Position numbers and translations under genes: made by a program. Shown one piece after another: positions 41,443 through 48,727 of a stretch of DNA of 64,000 nucleotides. Position 1 is the stretch's first letter; each line of letters begins with the position of its first letter. The stretch is from an uncultured Kiritimatiellota bacterium. Lineage in GTDB: Bacteria > Verrucomicrobiota > Kiritimatiellia > RFP12 > UBA1067. The stretch spans positions 112,841 through 176,840 of the forward strand of contig CAKTZA010000001.1 of the NCBI GenBank assembly GCA_934635045.1, read 5' to 3'. The notes beneath the pieces are model-generated. The model saw only the letters and a program-made list of their open reading frames with translations. It did no database searches and was not told where the DNA came from.

Positions 41443-42836
41443 GGCTTTTTACCTCCAAAATGCGCTTCGATCTCCTCCAGCGTCTTGCCTTTCGTCTCCG
41501 GCAGGAACAGGGCCGCCACGAGGAAATAGACGAGCGCGAAACCGGCGAGCATGAACAGCACGGGCGCGTAGCCCCACTTCTCCACGAGCTGCAGGAAGAC
41601 GTCCGAGATGAGATAGGCGACCATCATGTTGACGAACAGGCCGACGGCCATGCCGTTCGCGCGGATGCGGTTCGGCATCAGCTCCGAGAGCGCGAGCCAC
41701 ACGACGACGCCCGGCCCGATCGAGAACGCCGCGATGAAGAGGGCGATGCCGACGACCACGAGCCAGCCCGAAACGGACGACGGCGCGAGCCAGCCTTTCG
41801 CGAGCGCGAGAAAGACGCAGCCCGCCAGCGCGTCCGCGACGACCATGCCGAGCGTGCCGATGTTCAACAGGAACTTGCGGCCCTTTCGGTCCACCAGCGT
41901 GCAGGCGACAGCCGTCGTCGCGAGCATGACCGCCCAGAGCGCGACGTTCGCGTAGTTCGCGACCGCATCGCCGAGGCCGGCGTCCATGAACATCTTGAGG
42001 GCGAAATACTGAATCGAGTTGCAGCCCGTCGCCTGGTTGCAGGCGAGAATCGCGAGCGAAAGCGCAAACGGCAGAACGTACTTCTTCTGAAAGAGCGAAT
42101 CTTTCGGCGCGGCGGCGGGCGAGGGAGACGGCGCACGCGGCGAAGTCGACTTCGCCGCACAGGACACGCCCATTCCGTTCCCCGTTCCCCGTTCCCTCTT
42201 TTCTCTTCCCTCTTCCATCCAAACGGGCGATTCGCGGAGGCCGAGCGCGCCGAGAAAGAAGACGAGAGCCGGGACGGCGCTTGTCCAGAAGACGGTCTTC
42301 CACGCGGCGGCTTTCGTCGCCGCCGAGACGGACGGATCGTTTGGCCCGCCAAGCGCGTTCACGACGCCGACACCGACGAGCGAGCAGAAGAGAATGCCGA
42401 TGACGTCCATGAACTGGAAGATTCCCGCGCCCTTGCCGCGATTCGCCGCATCCAGAGATTCGGCGAGGTACATCGGCACGACGACGCCAATGAGGCCGGC
42501 GGCCACGCCCTGCAAGATGCGGCCGAGATAGAACCAGCGATACCCCTCGACAAGGCAGATCGGCAGACACGCGAGCGCGGCCAGCGCGGCGGCGATCAGC
42601 ATGACGGGCTTGCGCCCCAGCCGCTCGGCGAGCCACCCCGCCGCGAGCCCCGCGAACGCCGCGCTCATCACGACCGCGCTCGTCAGGTGCGAGAGCTCCG
42701 CCGTCGTGTAGGCTTTCAGGCTCTCAAGGTACGGAATCGCCGGATTGATGATCGTGCCGCCGAAGTCAAACAGCATTCCCCCGCATCCCGCCATGACGAG
42801 CAAGAATGCGACCGATTGTTCTGCTTTCTTTTTCAT
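41439..42836 (-). CDS. MFS sugar transporter
   Basis: A 465-residue, 12-helix sugar porter. GWLAERLGRKPVMLIAA (loop 2-3), GRILQGVAAGLIGVVVPMYL, NQATGCNSIQYFA and LPETKGKTLEEIEAHF are sugar-porter signatures. The central cytoplasmic loop is extended by about 35 residues with a purine-tract segment EEGREKRERGTGNG followed by Ser/Pro/Ala-rich sequence; the DNA (42180-42222) resembles a family B arm. The frame is intact. The sugar is unknown. Confidence 0.9.
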   Translation of the reverse strand: MKKKAEQSVAFLLVMAGCGGMLFDFGGTIINPAIPYLESLKAYTTAELSHLTSAVVMSAAFAGLAAGWLAERLGRKPVMLIAAALAALACLPICLVEGYRWFYLGRILQGVAAGLIGVVVPMYLAESLDAANRGKGAGIFQFMDVIGILFCSLVGVGVVNALGGPNDPSVSAATKAAAWKTVFWTSAVPALVFFLGALGLRESPVWMEEGREKRERGTGNGMGVSCAAKSTSPRAPSPSPAAAPKDSLFQKKYVLPFALSLAILACNQATGCNSIQYFALKMFMDAGLGDAVANYANVALWAVMLATTAVACTLVDRKGRKFLLNIGTLGMVVADALAGCVFLALAKGWLAPSSVSGWLVVVGIALFIAAFSIGPGVVVWLALSELMPNRIRANGMAVGLFVNMMVAYLISDVFLQLVEKWGYAPVLFMLAGFALVYFLVAALFLPETKGKTLEEIEAHFGGKKP

Positions 42837-42838
42837 TG

Positions 42839-43327
42839 TCAGACGACGGCGACGTACGGGTCGCCGCAGAGCGAGCAGATTGCGCCGTCATGCACGGGCG
42901 CGCCGCAGTTCGGACACCGCTTCTCGAGGATCTCGCCGCAGAACGCGCAGAACTTGCCGCCGACCGGATCGGCTTTCGCGCGGTCGGGCAAGAGATACGA
43001 CCGCCCCTCGACCTCGTACGGACGGTTCGACGGGCAGTGCGGATTCGGACAGAACCCGCGCGGCGCGTGTTCCGCCGTCGGCGAAAACGCAAACGACGGC
43101 GACAGCGGACGCGCCGACGGCTCGCGCTGCGCCGTCAAGTCGACGCCGAACTTCTGCGCGAGCTTCTTGATGACCTCGTCGTTCAGCTTCGTCCCGTCAC
43201 CCTGCTCGAACATCGACAGCGCCGACTGCTTGCAGCCGACTTCAAGCGCCACGACGCTCTGCGAAAGCTTCGCGGCGCGTCGTGCCTCCTTGATCTTCAG
43301 GCAAATCTCTGGACTGAGTTCCGTCAC
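42839..43327 (-). CDS. XRE-type regulator with C-terminal zinc ribbon
   Basis: A 162-residue protein. Residues 1-65 are a helix-turn-helix domain (IKEARRAAKLSQSVVALEVG ... ALSMFEQGDGTKLNDEVIKK). The C-terminal half has three Cys pairs (CPNPHC, CAFC, CPNC and CSLC), a zinc ribbon. Such proteins may be regulators that sense zinc or bind partners. The final CGDPYVAVV is unusual. It overlaps nothing and lies 2 bases upstream of the MFS gene, so they may share a transcript. Confidence 0.75.
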   Translation of the reverse strand: MTELSPEICLKIKEARRAAKLSQSVVALEVGCKQSALSMFEQGDGTKLNDEVIKKLAQKFGVDLTAQREPSARPLSPSFAFSPTAEHAPRGFCPNPHCPSNRPYEVEGRSYLLPDRAKADPVGGKFCAFCGEILEKRCPNCGAPVHDGAICSLCGDPYVAVV

Positions 43328-43449
43328 GGGTGGATATTATGGACTTTATTTTATCAACTGACAAGGGGGCTATTATCAACACTATCAACAGGAATATAAA
43401 CTTATGAACAAAATTATAAACTTATGAATGTTGATTTGTTGATAATTTA
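43328..43449. promoter_or_regulatory. AT-rich spacer with TTATCAACA boxes
   Basis: TTATCAACA at 43373-43381, its inverse at 43437-43445, and near copies at 43351 and 43382 lie in 120 AT-rich bases in a GC-rich genome. They resemble DnaA boxes (TTATNCACA) with one change. It may be a DnaA-binding or promoter region near the origin; this is an inference. Confidence 0.4.
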
Positions 43450-44106
43450 TCAATAGGTGCGAGCGATGATTTCGGACGGCAGAAGGTATTCTTCGCCCTT
43501 TTTATGCGAAATGCCACGTTTTTCGAGCTCTTGGATGACAAGTCCGTTGATGAGGTTCGCGTTGTCAGCAAACAGCTTCTCCAATTCGGCGCGCCGACGT
43601 GCCAGTTCGCCGTGCGGTTCGTTGACAACCAGCACGCTCTCCAGAATCTGCGCCCGACGGGTGCGCCCGGCCTTCTCCGCCGCGTCGCGCGCCTCGCGTA
43701 GCACCTCGATCACGTGGTCGCGCGTCTCGCCCTCAAAGCGGTCATCCAGCTCGATGTTGCGATCCAGAAGCGCAATCTTGTTCGAGCCGTCGCCGTCCGC
43801 GTTCTTGGCAAGAAGGTCGCCAACCTTGCCAAGCTCGATCAGGGCCTGCTGGAGTTTCTTGCGGAGCGTGTTCACTTCGGACTGCAACGCGGCGTTGTTT
43901 GCGCGCAGGGAACCGATCTTGATTTCCTGCTCGGCCTTGCTTTGCTTCAGGAACGAGATGACCTCGTCCTGTTCGGCCTTGTCGGCCGCCAGCGATTCGA
44001 CGACGGCCTTCTGGACGTCGATTTCTTCCGGCTCTTCTTCGACCAACTCCTCTTCCGGCTCCTCGACGGGCGCACGGTTGAGAAACTCACTGATGTCCAT
44101 TGACAT
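43450..44106 (-). CDS. Coiled-coil protein of unknown function
   Basis: A 218-residue acidic protein. After an EEP-rich start (residues 14-30), residues of about 45-95 form a long coiled coil (KAEQEIKIGSLRANNAALQS, VNTLRKKLQQALIELGKV). The C-terminal half is helical (VIEVLREARDAAEKAGRTRR, LVIQELEKRGISHKKGEEYL). No signal peptide or membrane segment. It overlaps the end of the methyltransferase gene by 20 bases, so it is coupled to it. I do not recognise the family. Confidence 0.7.
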   Translation of the reverse strand: MSMDISEFLNRAPVEEPEEELVEEEPEEIDVQKAVVESLAADKAEQDEVISFLKQSKAEQEIKIGSLRANNAALQSEVNTLRKKLQQALIELGKVGDLLAKNADGDGSNKIALLDRNIELDDRFEGETRDHVIEVLREARDAAEKAGRTRRAQILESVLVVNEPHGELARRRAELEKLFADNANLINGLVIQELEKRGISHKKGEEYLLPSEIIARTY

Positions 44107-45328
44107 GTTCTCCTTTCAGCTCGCACCCTTCATAGAGGAAGAGACGGCAGTCAATCGGCCCGTTGAAAAACGGAATCCGCGTACGGTAGTAAAGATTCAC
44201 GAGATGGGACAGCTCCGGATTGCCCGTGATGAGTCCGCCCATGTAGCCACGGCACTTCTCGTGCATGAACGTGCCGATGCGCTCGTAGACGGGCGCAAGT
44301 TCCTTCGGGTCGCCGAGGCGGATGCCGTATTCGGGATTGAAGAAGATGCAGCCCTTCTGTTCGGGAACAGGCGTCTCGGCGAAGTCACACGCCTTGAACG
44401 TGATGTAGGGCGCGACACCGGCGGCAATCGCGTTCGAGTGCGCATTCTCAATGGCCTCTGGCGAAATGTCCGTGGCAATGATCGGCGGCAGATCTTTCGT
44501 TGTCTCCTTCGACTTCGCCTCCAGAATCATTTCCTTCCACAGCTGCTCCGGCGTGGCCCCGGCGCGTTGGCGCGGCGCGACGTTCGGCGCGGACTCGCCG
44601 GGGATGATGCGGTCGTAGCCCTTGATGGACTGAAAAGCGAAGTGCCCCTTCAGCGAACCGGGGGCCTTGTTCATCGCCATCATCGCGGCTTCGATGGCGG
44701 GTGTGCCGCTGCCGCACATCGGCGAGAGAAACGGCGTGTTCGGCTTCCAGCCCAAGGCCATGATGCAGGCCGCCGCGAGCGTTTCCTGCAGGGGGGCCGA
44801 GCCGGGAATCTTGCGATAGCCACGCTTCGACAGCGGCTCGCCGGACGTGTCGAGATAGATGATGACCTCGTCTTCCTCCCAGTAGACGAAAACCGCCGCG
44901 CCGATGTTCTCGCCGCCGGAATCGGGACGCCGCTGGCACTTGTCGCGCATGCGGTCGGCAATCGCGTCCTTCGTGTAGAGGGACGGAATGCGCGTGTCGC
45001 GAATCGTGTAGTTGTGGACAATCGACGACACGGAAAAGTAACCGTCCGCATCGAGCAGGTTTTCCCAGTCAATCGAATAGACCGACTGGTAGAGATCCTT
45101 GATGTTGCGGCAGGTCGTGCGCAGAAGCGGCACGAGAACGCGGTGCGCCGTCCGCAGCTGCAGGTTCAGGCGCATGACGTCGCGCATCGCGCCGCGCACG
45201 ACGACCGTGTTCTCCGTCACCTCGATGGGCTTGTAGCCCATGTCGCGAACCTCAATCTCCGTCCAGCACGAGAGTTCCTTTGCGCAGGAGATGATGATCG
45301 GATAGTTCTTGTCCGTCCAGATTTTCAT
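44087..45328 (-). CDS. RlmL-like THUMP-domain 23S rRNA methyltransferase
   Basis: A 413-residue RNA methyltransferase. The N-terminal ferredoxin-like and THUMP region runs to about residue 170. The catalytic domain has LSPMCGSGTPAIEAAMMAMN (SAM motif I in the form used by RlmL/TrmG-type enzymes), IIATDISPEAIENAHSNAIA and motif IV FFNPEYGIRLG. Most relatives have NPPYG, so the Glu in place of Pro is unusual. It probably makes m2G in 23S rRNA. It lies downstream of dnaN. Confidence 0.85.
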   Translation of the reverse strand: MKIWTDKNYPIIISCAKELSCWTEIEVRDMGYKPIEVTENTVVVRGAMRDVMRLNLQLRTAHRVLVPLLRTTCRNIKDLYQSVYSIDWENLLDADGYFSVSSIVHNYTIRDTRIPSLYTKDAIADRMRDKCQRRPDSGGENIGAAVFVYWEEDEVIIYLDTSGEPLSKRGYRKIPGSAPLQETLAAACIMALGWKPNTPFLSPMCGSGTPAIEAAMMAMNKAPGSLKGHFAFQSIKGYDRIIPGESAPNVAPRQRAGATPEQLWKEMILEAKSKETTKDLPPIIATDISPEAIENAHSNAIAAGVAPYITFKACDFAETPVPEQKGCIFFNPEYGIRLGDPKELAPVYERIGTFMHEKCRGYMGGLITGNPELSHLVNLYYRTRIPFFNGPIDCRLFLYEGCELKGEHVNGHQ

Positions 45329-45368
45329 TTCGGCTTACCCTTTGACCTTGATGTGACGCGCAATCCTC

Positions 45369-46463
45369 TCAGCTGATGCGGAGCGGCATCAGGACGTAGA
45401 GGAACGGAATCGAGCACTTGATCACCGCCGGCGAATGCCCGTCGGAGAGGTTCATGCTCACCTCATCGTCGTCAATCGACTTCAGGCAGTCCATCACGTA
45501 GGACGGATTGAACATGATCTCAATCTTCTCGCCCGCGTACTTAATCGGCACTTCGTCCTTCGCCTCGCCGATGTCGGACGCGGCAGACGTCACGGTCAGC
45601 TTGCCCTCCGAGAAGATGAGCTTCGTCGAGTGCGCCTCGTCCATCGTCATGACGCTCGCGCGGTCGAGCGCGTCCAGAAGCAGCTGGCGATCGACCTCGA
45701 TGTGCTCCTTCGTGTCGACGGGAATCACCTGCCGATAGTTCGGGTAGGCGTCGTCCATCAGCTTCGAGTAGATCATCAGGTTGTCGAGCTTGAAGCAGAT
45801 CTGCGACTTCTGAACCATCATCGAGAGTTCCGTGTCGCCGTTCAGCGAACGCTGAAGTTCGCCCACGGCCTTGGACGGCAGAACGATGTCCTTCTCGGCG
45901 TCCTTCGGAAACTCGATTTCCTGCTCGACGAGCGCGAGGCGGCGGCCGTCCGTCGCGACCATCGTGAGCTTCGCGTCCTTGAAGCTCAGGAGAACGCCCT
46001 TCAGCGTCCGCCGCGTGTCGTCCTGGCTCGCCGCGTAGGAGACCTTGCGTAGCATGTCGCGGAACGTCGCCTGCTGAATCGTGTAGCCAAACGCCTCCTC
46101 GTCCTGCGGCAGCTTCGGAAACTCCGACTCGGGCAGTCCGGCGAATTTGAACTTCGCGTTGCCCGCGCAGATCGTCGCGCGGTCTTTCGCGTCCGTCTCG
46201 ACTTCGACCTCGCCCTCGGCGACCTTCGAGATCGCGTTGAAGAGCAGCTTCACGGGAATCGTCGTGCTGCCCGCGTCCGCGACTTCGCACGGGCAGACGG
46301 CCTTGATCGAGATGTCGAGGTCGGTCGTCGTCATGGTGAGTTCCGTGCCGCGCGCCTCCAGAAGCACATTCTGGAGAATCGGCAACGAACCCTTGCCGGC
46401 GACGATGTTCTGGACGGACTTCAGTCCTTCGAGGAACTTGGAGCGGATGATCTTGAACTTCAT
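45369..46463 (-). CDS. dnaN: DNA polymerase III sliding clamp
   Basis: A 364-residue beta clamp that tethers polymerase III to DNA. Three clamp domains are evident: MKFKIIRSKFLEGLKSVQNI and TTTDLDISIKAVCPCEV in the first, YTIQQATFRDMLRKVSYAAS and MVATDGRRLALVEQEIEFPK in the second, and IMFNPSYVMDCLKSID with the C-terminal CSIPFLYVLMPLRIS in the third. Length is normal. It follows dnaA in the same direction, the classic dnaA-dnaN order, with 265 bases between. Confidence 0.97.
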   Translation of the reverse strand: MKFKIIRSKFLEGLKSVQNIVAGKGSLPILQNVLLEARGTELTMTTTDLDISIKAVCPCEVADAGSTTIPVKLLFNAISKVAEGEVEVETDAKDRATICAGNAKFKFAGLPESEFPKLPQDEEAFGYTIQQATFRDMLRKVSYAASQDDTRRTLKGVLLSFKDAKLTMVATDGRRLALVEQEIEFPKDAEKDIVLPSKAVGELQRSLNGDTELSMMVQKSQICFKLDNLMIYSKLMDDAYPNYRQVIPVDTKEHIEVDRQLLLDALDRASVMTMDEAHSTKLIFSEGKLTVTSAASDIGEAKDEVPIKYAGEKIEIMFNPSYVMDCLKSIDDDEVSMNLSDGHSPAVIKCSIPFLYVLMPLRIS

Positions 46464-46728
46464 GTTTTTTCCTTTTATGTGGTAAGCGCGTTGAATTGTA
46501 TCAAATAATAATAAGTAAAGATAGAGTGTATTAAACTAATAATAGGTTTGTCGATAATGTGGATAACTCGCTGGCAGCCCTTTTTTCATTGGTGTTCAGA
46601 GGCTTTTGAACTGTCGACAAGAAAGTGACAGGGTGAAGAGAAAGGTTGACTGTTTTTTTGTCGCTGTTCATGCCTGTTCACATTTCCTCGAATTGTCTTC
46701 AGCCTGTCGCCAGTTCGTTGAACGGATG
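46464..46728. promoter_or_regulatory. dnaA-dnaN intergenic region with a consensus DnaA box
   Basis: An AT-rich stretch (46490-46570, runs of ATAATAATAAG) ends in TGTGGATAA at 46558-46566, the exact reverse complement of TTATCCACA. A single perfect box next to an AT-rich segment fits a DnaA-binding site that regulates dnaN or takes part in initiation. The rest contains no gene. Confidence 0.55.
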
Positions 46729-48147
46729 TCAATTGAAGTTGTCCTTGATGGAACAGCCGAATTCGGCGAGGATTTCGTTCAGTTCCGACTTGAGATCGGG
46801 TTCGACATCGAGCCGTTTTTCGATGTTTCGGACGCCGTGGAGAATCGTTGCGTGCGTCTTCTCGAATGACTGCGCAATCTCCGGCAGGCTCTTCGTCGTG
46901 TACTTGCGCGAGATGTACATGGCCATCTGGCGCGGCGTGACGAGCGACTGCGTTCGCTCGGCGGACAGGATCTGATCAATTGAAACGCTGTATTTCTTCG
47001 CGACGGACTGCTGGATCTCCTTGATCGTGAGACTGCGCAGCGATTTCTCCTTTTCGATGTATTCCTTCAGGATGTGCGTCAGGATATCGTTCGTCAGTGG
47101 TGTCGTCGATTCGATCTGTCGAAACATGTGGACGCGGTTCAAGGCCCCTTCCATCGCGCGCACGTGGCTCTTGATCGTGTCGGCGATGAATTCCAGCGCG
47201 TTGTCGGGGATGCGCGGCACCATCGATTCGGACTTCTTCTTCAGAATCGCGAGACGCGTCTCGTAGTTCGGCGACTCGATTTCCTGCACCATGCCGCCCT
47301 CGAAACGCGAGATGAGGCGCGCCTCGATGGACGGCAGGTTCTTCGGCGCGACGTCGGACGTCATGACGATCTGGCTATGCGCCTGCTGAAGGACGTTGAA
47401 CGTGTTGAAGAACTCTTCCTGGCACTGCTTGCCCTTCTGGAGAAACTGCACGTCGTCGACCATCAGCAAGTCCATCTTGCGGTAGCGCTTGCGGAAGTTT
47501 TCGGTAGTGCCGTTCTGCAGCGCGTTGACGTATTCGTGCAGGAACGTTTCGGCCGTCAGGTAGCAGATGTTGAGCGCAGGGTTCTTCTTCTTCAGCTCAT
47601 TGCCGATCGCCTGCATGAGGTGCGTCTTGCCGAGGCCCGTGCCGCCGTGAATGAACAGCGGATTGTAGCCGCTCTTGCCGGGATTCGCGACGACGCCCTG
47701 CGCGGCGGCGAGCGCCCAGCTGTTCGACGAGCCGCGCACGAAGTTGTCGAACGTGTAGTCTTCGTTGAGCGGCATCGTCGAGGCCATCGCCGCTTTTGGA
47801 TGAGCCTTTGACGGCGCGTCGGCATGCGGTGCAACCGATTCCGTCGGAATGACGATCGGCGGCTTGGCCCTTTCGCTGTGACGGAACTCGATGCCGACCG
47901 AGGTGTCTGACAAGATGAGTTCCAAGCACTTCTTCAGCTTGTCCGAATACTTGTCGCGCAGGAAGTCGGCCGTGTAGGCGTTCGTGAGCGTGATGACGAA
48001 AAGGCCGTTTTCGCGTGTCACGGAAGTGATGGTTGAGAAATAGCGCTCGGCCTGACTGCGTTCATCGGCAGAAGTGATCGTGGAAAGGTAGATCTGCTTC
48101 GCCCTTTCCCACGTCTCTTTCGATGCGATGTCTATTGTGTTGTTCAT
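46729..48147 (-). CDS. dnaA: Chromosomal replication initiator DnaA
   Basis: A 472-residue initiator. Domain I is at the N-terminus (ASKETWERAKQIYLSTIT), domain II is a short linker, and domain III has Walker A HGGTGLGKTH, Walker B DLLMVDDVQF and the sensor TSDVAPKNLPSIEARLISRF. Domain IV has the DnaA signature RTQSLVTPRQMAMYISRKYT that reads DnaA boxes. Length is normal. A TTATCAACA-type box and an AT-rich leader precede it. Confidence 0.98.
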   Translation of the reverse strand: MNNTIDIASKETWERAKQIYLSTITSADERSQAERYFSTITSVTRENGLFVITLTNAYTADFLRDKYSDKLKKCLELILSDTSVGIEFRHSERAKPPIVIPTESVAPHADAPSKAHPKAAMASTMPLNEDYTFDNFVRGSSNSWALAAAQGVVANPGKSGYNPLFIHGGTGLGKTHLMQAIGNELKKKNPALNICYLTAETFLHEYVNALQNGTTENFRKRYRKMDLLMVDDVQFLQKGKQCQEEFFNTFNVLQQAHSQIVMTSDVAPKNLPSIEARLISRFEGGMVQEIESPNYETRLAILKKKSESMVPRIPDNALEFIADTIKSHVRAMEGALNRVHMFRQIESTTPLTNDILTHILKEYIEKEKSLRSLTIKEIQQSVAKKYSVSIDQILSAERTQSLVTPRQMAMYISRKYTTKSLPEIAQSFEKTHATILHGVRNIEKRLDVEPDLKSELNEILAEFGCSIKDNFN

Positions 48148-48294
48148 GCTTCCGTTTCTTTCTTCCAGTCACAGACATGACATAATACCATAATTTTGTG
48201 ATTTAAGGGGAAAAGAGAAGTAAACTTATGTCTTCAAGTTATTAACATTTGATGTTGATAAAACTTATTACAGAGTGAACGTCAAGAGTATTAT
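48148..48294. promoter_or_regulatory. dnaA upstream region
   Basis: AT-rich DNA between dnaA and the candidate RNA gene. TGTTGATAA (inverse TTATCAACA) lies at 48253-48261. A -10-like TATTAT at 48289-48294 points right, toward the structured region. No reading frame is evident. Confidence 0.45.
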
Positions 48295-48475
48295 GGCCCG
48301 TCGGCCCGACAGATCGCGCGAACCGTCCTCTGAGGAATCGCCGCCATCGCCACACGTCAGTCTATCAAACGTAGCAAGACATTCCCCTCGGCGAAATGTG
48401 TCTCGGCAAGAGAAAGCCCCGAGGCGATGGGCGATCCTCTCCGTCCTCTCGCGCGACTGTCGGCTCCTCTGGGCC
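48295..48475 (+). ncRNA. Candidate structured RNA, 6S-like fold
   Basis: A GC-rich segment without a coding frame folds into a long hairpin. CCGACAG (48306-48312) pairs with CTGTCGG (48457-48463), and TCGCGCGA (48314-48321) with its copy at 48449-48456. An asymmetric internal loop containing CCGTCCTCTG follows, then GGAATCGCCGCCATCGCC pairs with GGCGATGGGCGATCC. A closing stem, a large internal bubble and a long apical arm of about 180 bases are the layout of 6S RNA, the RNA polymerase regulator. TATTAT lies just upstream. The strand and identity are inferences. The sequence from 48476 to 48727 shows only weak repeats. Confidence 0.4.
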
Positions 48476-48727
48476 ACGGGAAGTTTACACCGTCGCACAG
48501 CACTGATCTGAGATTTTACATAATTGAAAAGCCTAAATATCTCTGCGAACTCTGCGGCCCTGCGCGAGACAATTGAGACTTGAAAATGAGATGACGCTGA
48601 AATTGAAATAACGTCAACTGTCAGGCATCAGAAACATGGCGTTAGACAGATGGACTACAAATGCGGCTTTTCATTTCTGCACTTCTACACGGCCAACAAC
48701 TCTTAGATGGCCAACAACTCTCGACTT

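Noticed and set aside
48295..48475. SRP RNA or RNase P RNA
   Set aside because: The conserved SRP GGAAGCAGC apical motif and the RNase P GAGGAAAGTCC motif are absent from both strands.
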